The notes beneath the pieces are model-generated. The model saw only the letters and a list, made by a program, of their open reading frames with translations. It was not told the DNA's origin and ran no database searches. The position numbers and the translations under genes are program-made. Shown one piece after another: positions 1 to 5,334 of a stretch of DNA of 7,017 bases; within the stretch, counting starts at the first letter, position 1; each line of letters begins with the position of its first letter. Location: the NCBI GenBank assembly GCA_949298665.1, contig CASFXO010000423.1, positions 1-7,017 of the forward strand, in the 5' to 3' direction. The DNA comes from an uncultured Lentisphaeria bacterium (GTDB taxonomy: Bacteria > Verrucomicrobiota > Lentisphaeria > Victivallales > Victivallaceae).

Positions 1-1058
1 GCGGCGAACACCGGCGCCACCATCACGGAATCCGCCTGTCGCAGTGCCGCCGCCAGCGGCTCCAGATATTTCTGCAGCCGGGCATAGCGATGGGGCTGAA
101 ACAGCACCCGCAAATGCCACCCGGGATATTTCGCCCGCAGAAATTCCAGTGAAGCCCTCACCTCCGTCGGATGATGCGCGTAATCCTCCACCACCGTCAG
201 CGCCGCCCCGCTGCGGTGCACCGTCATGCGTCGGGCCACCCCCGGGAAGCCGGCCGCCGCCGCCAGCGCCGCCGACCGCTCCACCCCCAGCCGGACCGCC
301 GCCTCGACGGCGAGAAAGGCATTCCGCCGCTGAAAACCGATCAACCCGGGAAAAGCGGCATCGGCCGCCGAAGCCATATACGCCGTCGCCGCCGGATGCC
401 CGGCAAACCATCCCGCCGGCACCCCATCCGTGAAATAAAGCAGTTGACCGCACTGGCGCGCAAAGCGGTGAAAGTTCTCCCGCAGCGCCGCTTCTCCGCC
501 GACACTCCAGGCGTGATCCCCGTCCGCATTCGGCACCACCCCCAGCCACGGATGCAGCGCCGTGTGCGTCCCGTCGCTCTCATCCGCCTCAGTGACGAAT
601 ATGTCCCCGTCTCCCGCGCATCCGGAGGGCAGCCCCGGAACCGCCCCGCCGATCAGATATCCCGGATTCCGGCCACAGCGGCGCAGGATGTGCACCAGCA
701 GCGCGGTAATGGACGTCTTGCCGTGCGAACCGGAAACCGCCACCGTCCGTGGATAATGCCGGGTGAGAAGTCCGAGGAATTCGCCGCGTCGGATCTCCGG
801 AATCCCCAGTGCCCGCGCTCTTTGCCGTTCGGGATTGTCCGGCGGTACGGCGGAAGAGTAAACCAGCCACTCCGCATCCACCGGCAGTTGTTCCGCCCGA
901 TGTCCGGCGAAAACGACGGCGCCCGAAGCCGCCAGCGCCGCGGTTTTGGCATTGAGTTCCCGATCCGACCCCACCACCCGAATACCGCGTTCCAGCGCGA
1001 TCGCGGCCAGCGGCGCCATTCCGGCGCCGCCGATGCCGGCGAAATAGAGTTTCTTCAT
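1..1058 (-). CDS. murC: UDP-N-acetylmuramate--L-alanine ligase (MurC-type), 3' end outside window
   Basis: Cytoplasmic Mur ligase that adds L-alanine to UDP-N-acetylmuramate with ATP, the first peptide step of peptidoglycan synthesis. I translated 352 codons by hand. Visible motifs are the N-terminal dinucleotide-type loop GIGGAGM (residues 8-14), the ATP loop GSHGKTS (110-116), EADESD (157-162), NADGDH (177-182), HHPTE (295-299) and FQPHRYAR (320-327); the last two are typical of MurC rather than MurD, MurE or MurF. Family members run to about 450-480 residues, so roughly 100 C-terminal residues are missing at the left edge. ATG at 1058 is chosen because AAGGAA lies four bases before it. An in-frame GTG at 1082 lacks a ribosome site. 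Two family motifs are altered: the usual HN of the central domain reads RN (245-246), and NADGDH is followed by AWSVGG rather than LDxYG. It could therefore be a divergent MurC or a MurC-like paralogue (Mpl is less likely). The neighbour is a sugar isomerase, not a visible division/cell-wall cluster. Confidence 0.9.
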   Translation of the reverse strand, partial: MKKLYFAGIGGAGMAPLAAIALERGIRVVGSDRELNAKTAALAASGAVVFAGHRAEQLPVDAEWLVYSSAVPPDNPERQRARALGIPEIRRGEFLGLLTRHYPRTVAVSGSHGKTSITALLVHILRRCGRNPGYLIGGAVPGLPSGCAGDGDIFVTEADESDGTHTALHPWLGVVPNADGDHAWSVGGEAALRENFHRFARQCGQLLYFTDGVPAGWFAGHPAATAYMASAADAAFPGLIGFQRRNAFLAVEAAVRLGVERSAALAAAAGFPGVARRMTVHRSGAALTVVEDYAHHPTEVRASLEFLRAKYPGWHLRVLFQPHRYARLQKYLEPLAAALRQADSVMVAPVFA

Positions 1059-1061
1059 GGT

Positions 1062-1067
1062 TTCCTT
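1062..1067 (-). promoter_or_regulatory. Ribosome binding site of murC
   Basis: AAGGAA on the minus strand, four bases before ATG 1058. It supports that ATG over the in-frame GTG at 1082, which would place this site inside the coding region. Confidence 0.6.
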
Positions 1068-1124
1068 CGTATTCGTATTCACGCCTCGCCCCCGACCGTT
1101 CCGTCCAAGCCGGAGGTCTCCCGG

Positions 1125-1165
1125 CGAAACCGTTTCGTCACTTTTTCGTCACTTTCCCGTCATTT
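1125..1165. repeat. Tandem 11-bp repeats with adjoining inverted repeat upstream of murC
   Basis: The 139-base gap between the isomerase stop and the murC start holds two exact head-to-tail copies of TTTCGTCACTT (1133-1143 and 1144-1154). A third, degenerate copy follows (1155-1165, 8 of 11 matching). The left end overlaps an inverted repeat, CGAAAC-C-GTTTCG (1125-1137). An 11-bp period is about one helical turn, so stacked protein contacts on one DNA face are possible. I see no convincing -10/-35 pair for murC in this gap and no strong terminator. The repeats are seen directly; any role is inference. Confidence 0.55.
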
Positions 1166-1197
1166 TCACAGCACAATAAGCTGTAAACAGTTGCAAA

Positions 1198-2037
1198 TTA
1201 CAGGGCGGCCACCATGCAGGTTTTCAAATACGCCACATCCGCCGCCCCCAGACGGGTGGTGGCGGCCACGTCATGCTCCACCGAATAAAATCCGCAGCAG
1301 TATTCGCAGAAAAGATTCAGCGTCCCGCCATACCCTACCCGCCGCAGCTCCGCCAGCAGCCGGGGCACATGCAACATGCCGTCCTTGAGCGGCACCCAGG
1401 TGATCCGGTAACTCAAGCGCCCGTCTTCGGCGGAAACCACCGGCTCATAACGGGGGCTTTTCACATTGACACCATGCAGGTAAGTTCCGATCATGTCCAG
1501 CGCCATGCCGACCGGCTCCCCCGCCGCCGCCAGATGGCCGGGGTCGAACTGCACCCCCAGCACCGCCGGATCGAAACCGTCCAGCAGCCGCATCACCGCG
1601 CTGGCGTTGGCTTCCAGGCAGAAACCGCCGCTGTGAAATTGCAGGCTGCCCCGCAGCTTCCGGCGCGCCAGCAGTTTCTCCAGTCCGGCCAGGTCGCGCC
1701 GGGCCTGCGCGAAACGCTCGGGATACGGCTTCCCGTCCAGCCGCAGAAATCCCAGCCGCACCCGCTCCACCCCGATGTCCGCGGCGACGCCGAAGACCCG
1801 GTCGGCGGCATCGTCCGCGCACACCGCATCCGTCACGAGGGTTTTCAGGGAGAGTCCGGCGGCGTCGAACGCCGCCTTGATCGCGGGCAATTCCCGGATT
1901 GCATTATCGGGGGTAATCTGCGATTCCCGCCGACACACCACATCACCGCCGTCCACCCCGAGCGTCCGCAACGTCGCCGCAATCTCGCGATACGGCAGAA
2001 ACTGACACCATTTGCAGAAAGCCGTCAATTCATGCAT
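1198..2037 (-). CDS. Sugar phosphate isomerase/epimerase-like TIM-barrel protein
   Basis: A 279-residue protein resembling the xylose isomerase-like TIM-barrel family (AP endonuclease 2 fold): cytoplasmic metal-dependent enzymes that isomerise or epimerise sugars or sugar acids. Candidate metal ligands sit where the fold expects them: Q133 with H135 in QFHSGG (133-138), D165 and H168 in QFDPGH (163-168), H188 in LHGVNVKS, and E245 in NLFCEY. The first ligand is Gln, where many members have Glu. A late PLKDGMLHVPRLLAELRRVGYGG stretch (216-238, split here as PLKDG then MLHVPRLLAELRRVGYGG) matches the usual helix before the last strand. There is no signal peptide. ATG 2037 is preferred over ATG 2046 because AAGGAG lies 10 bases before the former but only 1 base before the latter. 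It has its own promoter and is divergent from the ManA-type gene, which suggests a shared sugar pathway. The exact substrate cannot be told from sequence. Confidence 0.8.
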   Translation of the reverse strand: MHELTAFCKWCQFLPYREIAATLRTLGVDGGDVVCRRESQITPDNAIRELPAIKAAFDAAGLSLKTLVTDAVCADDAADRVFGVAADIGVERVRLGFLRLDGKPYPERFAQARRDLAGLEKLLARRKLRGSLQFHSGGFCLEANASAVMRLLDGFDPAVLGVQFDPGHLAAAGEPVGMALDMIGTYLHGVNVKSPRYEPVVSAEDGRLSYRITWVPLKDGMLHVPRLLAELRRVGYGGTLNLFCEYCCGFYSVEHDVAATTRLGAADVAYLKTCMVAAL

Positions 2038-2047
2038 GGGTTCCATT

Positions 2048-2053
2048 CTCCTT
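2048..2053 (-). promoter_or_regulatory. Ribosome binding site that decides the isomerase start
   Basis: AAGGAG on the minus strand. The gap to ATG 2037 is 10 bases; the gap to ATG 2046 is one base, too close for initiation. The start is therefore taken as 2037, giving 279 rather than 282 residues. Confidence 0.6.
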
Positions 2054-2071
2054 CATTTCCATGGAGCATAC

Positions 2072-2100
2072 AATATAACCGGTCCCCCCCGCGGCGTCAA
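2072..2100 (-). promoter_or_regulatory. Sigma-70-type promoter of the TIM-barrel gene
   Basis: On the minus strand, TTGACG (2095-2100) and TATATT (2072-2077) are separated by exactly 17 bases, close to the consensus for housekeeping promoters. Transcription would start near 2065, leaving a leader of about 28 bases with the AAGGAG site in it. The spacer contains a run of seven G. Confidence 0.7.
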
Positions 2101-2163
2101 ATCCATCCCCTGTGCCGAAACGGATCGTCGTCGGATTTTCCGGCGGCTCCGCAGAAATCGACA

Positions 2164-2192
2164 TTGCTTTTTACCGGACGGCCCGTTATATT
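2164..2192 (+). promoter_or_regulatory. Sigma-70-type promoter of the ManA-type gene
   Basis: TTGCTT (2164-2169) and TATATT (2187-2192) have a 17-base spacer. The expected start of transcription is near 2199, about 33 bases before ATG 2232. The promoter points away from the one serving the TIM-barrel gene; their -10 hexamers are identical. Confidence 0.65.
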
Positions 2193-2198
2193 GGGCCG
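2179..2198. promoter_or_regulatory. Inverted repeat enclosing the -10 box of the ManA-type promoter
   Basis: CGGCCC (2179-2184) and GGGCCG (2193-2198) are perfect inverted arms separated by GTTATATT, which contains the -10 hexamer. A protein bound to these arms would cover the promoter, so this is a candidate operator. It lies upstream of the expected transcript start, so it is unlikely to act as an RNA hairpin. Function is inferred. Confidence 0.4.
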
Positions 2199-2217
2199 CA
2201 ACATAACGAATTAAACC

Positions 2218-2223
2218 AGGAGG
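2218..2223 (+). promoter_or_regulatory. Strong ribosome binding site of the ManA-type gene
   Basis: AGGAGG is a perfect Shine-Dalgarno core, eight bases before ATG 2232. It fixes the start of the gene and shows that expression signals remain intact despite the stop codon at 2295. Confidence 0.75.
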
Positions 2224-2231
2224 AATCATTC

Positions 2232-3317
2232 ATGCCGACCGCCGCCGATGCCGCGTCCCTGCGGCCTTTCTACCCGATTCCGCCCAACCGTGTCTAGCGG
2301 TCGTATCAGGGAGGACGAACCCTGGATGAACTCGCCGGGGCGGAAGCACCGTCCGACTCGCATTTCCCGGAAGACTGGATTCTTTCGGACACCTTTGCCG
2401 TCAATCCGGGCCGGGAGCCGGAGGGCGTTTCCCGGCTGGAGCAGCCGGGCGGCCTCATCCGGTTCACCGATCTGGCGGCCGCCGATCCCGGACGGATACT
2501 GGGAGAACGGCACTGCCGGACCTTCGGGTGCCGGGCTGGATTTCTGCTGAAATTCCTGGATTCCGCGGTACGGCTGCAACTGCAATGCCATCCGACGGCG
2601 GCGTTTTCCCGGCAGCACCTGAACGCCGATGCCGGCAAGACCGAGGGCTACGTCATTCTCGGACACCGGCCGGACGTTCAGCCGATTCTGTATCTGGGGT
2701 TTCAGCATCCCGTCGATCCGCAGGAATTCCGGCGGGCGGTCGCCGCTCAGGACCGGGCGGCCATGCTGCGCGGCTTTGAACCCATTCCGGTCCGGCGCGG
2801 CGACGTGTTTCTGGGGCCCGGCGGACTGCCGCACGCCTTCGGCGCGGGGATCTTCATGATTGAAATCATGGAACCGACCGATTTCGTGGCGCGGCTGGAA
2901 TTCGAATGCGGCGGCTACACCCTGCCGGAAGAGGCGCGTTTCATGGGCCGCGATCTGGACTTCGGGTTGTCGATGCTCGACTTCACCCCCCGCTCCGTGG
3001 CGGAAATCCGGGAGCGCTTCTTCCTGCGCCCGGTACCTGTCGACCGGCAGCCGGGCGGGGAACTGCAGGCGCTGTTTCATCCGGGCACCACACCGTGTTT
3101 CCGCGGCGACCGGCTACGGGTCGACGGGACACTGACGGTGGCGACGGACAGTTTCGCGGTCCTGATCGTCACCGACGGCGAGGGCCGGATTGAAGCCGGC
3201 GGCGAGGAGCGGAAACTTTGTTTCGGGGATCGGATTTTCCTGCCCTTTGCCACTCGGTCATTCCAGCTGCGCGGGCGTCTCGAAGCCTTTCTCGCCCGCC
3301 CTCCCGCCGTCCCCTGA
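2232..3317 (+). pseudogene. Class I mannose-6-phosphate isomerase (ManA-type) with one in-frame TAG at codon 22
   Basis: ManA-type enzymes are zinc-dependent cytoplasmic cupin proteins that interconvert mannose-6-phosphate and fructose-6-phosphate. The frame from ATG 2232 to TGA 3317 has 361 codons, a normal length for short class I members, and I read every codon from 2283 to 2763 without finding another stop. Zinc-ligand motifs are intact: Q118 and H120 in LQLQCHP, E138 in GKTEGY, H201 in PHAFGAG, followed by IFMIEIMEPTDF. The only lesion is TAG at 2295-2297, between NRV and RSYQGGRTLDELAG. My recollection of related proteins is NRVWRxYxGG, so TAG probably replaces TGG (Trp22). Promoter and ribosome site are intact. 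Possible explanations are a recent nonsense mutation, a sequencing error, or readthrough/suppression. The first in-frame ATG after the stop is 2763 (184 residues); a protein starting there would lose Q118, H120 and E138 and so could not bind zinc normally. It may be listed elsewhere as that short CDS. Confidence 0.8.
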
Positions 3318-3358
3318 ATCCGCTCCGGTTTCGGAAAAAGAACACGCAAAAACGGCAA

Positions 3359-3370
3359 TTGCATATGCAA
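3359..3370. promoter_or_regulatory. Perfect 12-bp palindrome, candidate operator of the GntR-type regulator
   Basis: TTGCATATGCAA is its own reverse complement and lies 49 bases before the regulator start. Dimeric GntR and LacI-type repressors bind short palindromes like this and often control their own genes. It overlaps where a -35 element would lie for the TATAGT box at 3387-3392, so binding would be expected to block transcription. The palindrome is seen; its use as an operator is inference. Confidence 0.5.
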
Positions 3371-3386
3371 AATCCGATTCCCGGTG

Positions 3387-3392
3387 TATAGT
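3387..3392 (+). promoter_or_regulatory. Probable -10 element of the regulator gene
   Basis: TATAGT differs from TATAAT at one position and lies 26 bases before ATG 3419. The expected -35 position (about 3364-3369) reads TATGCA, a poor match that falls within the palindrome at 3359-3370. TTGCAT at 3359 matches better, but its 22-base spacer is too long. A weak or activator-dependent promoter would fit. Confidence 0.4.
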
Positions 3393-3418
3393 ACCGCCAA
3401 CAACCGGAAAGGTGCCGA

Positions 3419-4405
3419 ATGTATCAGAAAATGGTCGATTATCTGGAGGCGGCAATCATCAGCGGCCACCTGAAGCCGGGCAGCCGTCTGCCGACGCTGC
3501 GCCGGCTGTGCGCCCAGTTTTCGTTGTCCATGGGAACCGTGCAGCGCGGTCTCGCCGTTCTGGAAACACGCGGTCTGGTGGAAGGGCGGCGGGGATCCGG
3601 CGTCTATGTCCGGGAATCGCTCCGGGAACGCAGCACGGAAGGTGCGCGCATCGCCGTGCTGGCCGAATCCGCCAACGTGGAGGTCAGTTATTGCGCCCAC
3701 GCCTTGCGCGGCGTGCAGGAGGTGGCGGAAGCGAACAACTGCGCGCTCACCCTGTATTTCGTCCGGGCGAACAATCTGCTGGAAAAGCTGCAGACCGCCT
3801 CCGCCGCGGCCGAACTGCTGCTGATTCTGGGGGCCTACGACGGGCAGATTGCCGAATTGCCTCTGAACCTTCCGGCGGTGGGACTGGAAAATCACCGCGA
3901 TTACAACGGCAGGATGTCCACCATCAGCATGGATCCGGTCCGGACGGCGGAGCTGGCCGGGGAGTATTTCCGTGCCCGGAACATCCGCCGGGTGGTGGTA
4001 TTCACTCAAGACATCCCCTGTCATCGGTTCCGGTGCGAGGTGTTTGAGCATATCTGGCGCGAATCCGGCGGCGAAAGTCGCCGCTTCATCGAACCGTTCT
4101 ATGGCGCCTGCGCCATGCCGCCGCTGGATCCGGACGAAGGAGTTCTCTTCAGTTCCGGCACATACCAGCAACGCCTCGCCGTCCATTACCGCGAACGAAC
4201 CGGGCGTGAACTGCGCCACGACTTCACGCTGCTTTCCATCGACGGCAAATCGCTGCTGGTTCCCGGCTATCTGCCGGTCAGCACCATCACCACCGACTGG
4301 GTGGAAGCCGGGCGTATGACCATGCAGGAATGTCTGCGCCGACTGCGCTGTCCCGGCAGTCCGGCCCGGCGACTCTACGCCGGCGTCTATCCCTGTTACC
4401 TCTGA
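3419..4405 (+). CDS. Transcription regulator: GntR-type winged helix plus LacI/GalR-like sensor domain
   Basis: A 328-residue cytoplasmic DNA-binding protein. Residues 1-66 match the GntR winged helix: an opening helix MVDYLEAAIISGHLKPGSRLP, then TLRRLCAQFSLSMGTVQRGLAVLETRGLV as the helix-turn-helix region (quoted in two parts of the domain), closing with the wing GRRGSGVYV (57-65). From about residue 77 (RIAVLAES) to 326 the pattern fits the periplasmic-binding-protein-like sensor of LacI/GalR repressors: alternating strands and helices, an SMDPVRTAELAGEYF segment (170-184), RRVVVFT (190-196), and a late STITTDW (288-294). The same architecture occurs in AraR-type sugar regulators. The ligand cannot be read from sequence; a sugar is likely from family and neighbours. 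AAGG lies six bases before the ATG. The gene stands 101 bases after the ManA-type gene with its own -10 box and palindrome, and just before the pilin-lyase unit, which it may control. Confidence 0.85.
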   Translation: MYQKMVDYLEAAIISGHLKPGSRLPTLRRLCAQFSLSMGTVQRGLAVLETRGLVEGRRGSGVYVRESLRERSTEGARIAVLAESANVEVSYCAHALRGVQEVAEANNCALTLYFVRANNLLEKLQTASAAAELLLILGAYDGQIAELPLNLPAVGLENHRDYNGRMSTISMDPVRTAELAGEYFRARNIRRVVVFTQDIPCHRFRCEVFEHIWRESGGESRRFIEPFYGACAMPPLDPDEGVLFSSGTYQQRLAVHYRERTGRELRHDFTLLSIDGKSLLVPGYLPVSTITTDWVEAGRMTMQECLRRLRCPGSPARRLYAGVYPCYL

Positions 4406-4421
4406 TCGCCGTTCGCCGCAA

Positions 4422-4458
4422 CGGAAAAAACTTTTTTCCGGACCGGTCTTGTTTTTTT
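4422..4458 (+). terminator. Probable transcription terminator after the regulator gene
   Basis: CGGAAAAAA (4422-4430) and TTTTTTCCG (4432-4440) are perfect nine-base inverted arms around one base, followed by the palindrome GACCGGTC (4441-4448) and seven T (4452-4458). It starts 16 bases after the regulator stop. The first stem is A/T-rich and its T-run lies inside the right arm, so efficiency is uncertain. Its end overlaps the -35 element of the next promoter. Confidence 0.5.
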
Positions 4459-4477
4459 CTTGAGATTATATTATAAT
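4449..4477 (+). promoter_or_regulatory. Strong sigma-70-type promoter of the pilin-lyase unit
   Basis: TTGTTT (4449-4454) and a perfect TATAAT (4472-4477) are separated by 17 bases. Transcription would start near 4484, giving a leader of about 125 bases before ATG 4609. The -10 box lies inside the 16-bp palindrome at 4466-4481. Confidence 0.7.
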
Positions 4478-4481
4478 ATAA
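4466..4481. promoter_or_regulatory. Perfect 16-bp A/T palindrome over the -10 box
   Basis: TTATATTATAATATAA equals its own reverse complement and contains TATAAT. It could be an operator for a dimeric regulator, an easily melted site, or a symmetric -10 region able to fire in both directions. Each half contains TTATATT, the same heptamer as at the two divergent promoters near 2071 and 2185. The palindrome is seen; the role is inference. Confidence 0.5.
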
Positions 4482-4538
4482 CAGCAAGACAATACAATTG
4501 GTACACATTATAGGAGAGGACCGTTTCCCATTCCATTT

Positions 4539-4559
4539 TCCCGGCCATCAACGCCGGGA
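4539..4559 (+). other. Hairpin in the leader of the pilin-like gene
   Basis: TCCCGGC (4539-4545) and GCCGGGA (4553-4559) form a perfect seven-pair stem with loop CATCAAC. No T-run follows, so it is not a simple terminator. In the expected 125-base leader it could slow RNA decay or affect translation. I recognise no riboswitch family here. Confidence 0.4.
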
Positions 4560-4608
4560 CACGTTGCCAACCACCCAACCCCCTCAACCGGAGAGGATGA
4601 AATCAGCC

Positions 4609-5334
4609 ATGAAAAAGCCGTTCACGTTGATTGAACTTCTGGTCGTCATCGCGATCATCGCGATTTTCGCCTCGATGCTGCTGCCCGCGCTCAACCAGGC
4701 GCGGGAAAAGGCCAAAACCACCAAATGCCTGAGCAATCTCCGCCAGCTCGGCCTGGGGACGAGCATGTATCAGGCCGACTCCGACGACTTCTTTCCCCCC
4801 TATAAGCAGGAAGGCTCCGACTATCTGCTTTCCGGCATCCTGATCCGGGGCAAATACACCACCGGACGCGTGTACCTGTGTCCGTCGCTGGTGATGCCGG
4901 CCTCCACCTCCGGCAAGGGGCTGGAACACACCGTTTTCAATACCGCCGACGGTCCGGCGGGGACCGCCCTCTACCGGGTGAGCTACGGCACCAATTACCA
5001 GTTCATCACCGGCAGCAAACAGAGCGGCGGCGACGCCAAAACGCCTGCCAAGCTGAATCAGATCCGCCGCCCGTCCAACACCGTTTACGCCGGCGACACC
5101 AAGGAGGGAAATGTGGAAAACGGCTATGCCAACCTGCATCCGGTTCAGGGAAGCAATGCCAACACCGGTTATCTTCATGCCCGTCACGGCAGCGGTTTCA
5201 ACATACTCTGGGTCGGCGGCAATGTCTCGCATGAACGGGTACCCAATGCCCTGCAACCATACGGCGGCCGCTTTGCCAACGGCTGGAACTCCGCACCGAA
5301 CGACAGCGACAAAAATCTGTGGGACCGGTACTGA
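4609..5334 (+). CDS. Type IV pilin-like (pseudopilin) protein with H-X9-DG-type C-terminus
   Basis: A 241-residue protein with a prepilin-type N-terminus: a short basic leader MKKP, then FTLIELLVVIAIIAIF (5-20) with the conserved Glu9 and a hydrophobic helix through about residue 28 (ASMLLPALN), then AREKAK. A prepilin peptidase would probably cut just before Phe5 and the helix would anchor or assemble the protein in the membrane. The C-terminal region carries an H-X9-DG-like motif at 193-204, but with Gly203 in place of Asp (HGSGFNILWVGG). C40 and C91 could pair. This class is highly amplified in Lentisphaerota; individual roles are mostly unknown. ATG 4609 gives the typical short leader; ATG 4597 (four more residues) is possible but has GGAG only three bases before it. 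A TTG at 4498 would give an atypical long leader. The gene has its own promoter and is translationally coupled to the lyase-like gene. Confidence 0.88.
   Translation: MKKPFTLIELLVVIAIIAIFASMLLPALNQAREKAKTTKCLSNLRQLGLGTSMYQADSDDFFPPYKQEGSDYLLSGILIRGKYTTGRVYLCPSLVMPASTSGKGLEHTVFNTADGPAGTALYRVSYGTNYQFITGSKQSGGDAKTPAKLNQIRRPSNTVYAGDTKEGNVENGYANLHPVQGSNANTGYLHARHGSGFNILWVGGNVSHERVPNALQPYGGRFANGWNSAPNDSDKNLWDRY

Larger units (their letters stand above)
2071..2193. repeat. Inverted pair of 9-mers at the two divergent -10 regions
   Basis: CAATATAAC at 2071-2079 is the exact reverse complement of GTTATATTG at 2185-2193. Each copy covers the -10 hexamer of one divergent promoter. Part of the match is explained by the shared -10 sequence itself; the extra flanking G/C identity on each side may reflect a promoter preference of this organism or a common regulator. 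Confidence 0.5.

Noticed and set aside
1059..1082. In-frame GTG at 1082 as murC start
   Set aside because: No ribosome site before it, and the AAGGAA site serving ATG 1058 would fall within the coding region.
171..1388. Long plus-strand open frame of 405 codons across the murC region
   Set aside because: It is rich in Arg and Pro, has no recognisable domain, and runs antisense to a MurC frame with all key motifs; long antisense frames are expected in GC-rich DNA.
1273..2214. Plus-strand open frame of 313 codons opposite the TIM-barrel gene
   Set aside because: His/Arg/Gln-rich composition without any domain; the minus-strand frame has the metal-ligand pattern, ribosome site and promoter.
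2112..2297. Upstream extension of the ManA-type frame to an ATG at 2112
   Set aside because: It would run through the predicted promoter at 2164-2192; ATG 2232 has a perfect AGGAGG at ideal distance and family-like sequence begins after it.
2295..2297. Genome-wide reassignment of TAG as explanation for the amber codon
   Set aside because: Only four other complete gene ends are visible; their lack of TAG is weak evidence, and no suppressor tRNA is in the window. Kept only as an alternative.
2763..3317. Internal start at 2763 as a genuine separate 184-residue gene
   Set aside because: No good ribosome site seen directly upstream, and the product lacks three of the four zinc-ligand residues; family-like sequence continues well upstream.
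3330..3345. Terminator after the ManA-type gene (CCG-GTTT-CGG followed by A-run)
   Set aside because: The stem has only three pairs and is followed by A rather than T on the plus strand.
3077..4219. Minus-strand open frame of 380 codons opposite the regulator gene
   Set aside because: Crosses the intergenic gap and shows no family resemblance; the plus-strand frame is a clear GntR-type regulator.
4498..4608. TTG start at 4498 that would lengthen the pilin-like protein by 37 residues
   Set aside because: It would put a long non-basic stretch before the prepilin helix, unlike the short leaders of this family.
4603..5256. Minus-strand open frame of 217 codons opposite the pilin-like gene
   Set aside because: Antisense to a gene with an unmistakable prepilin N-terminus.
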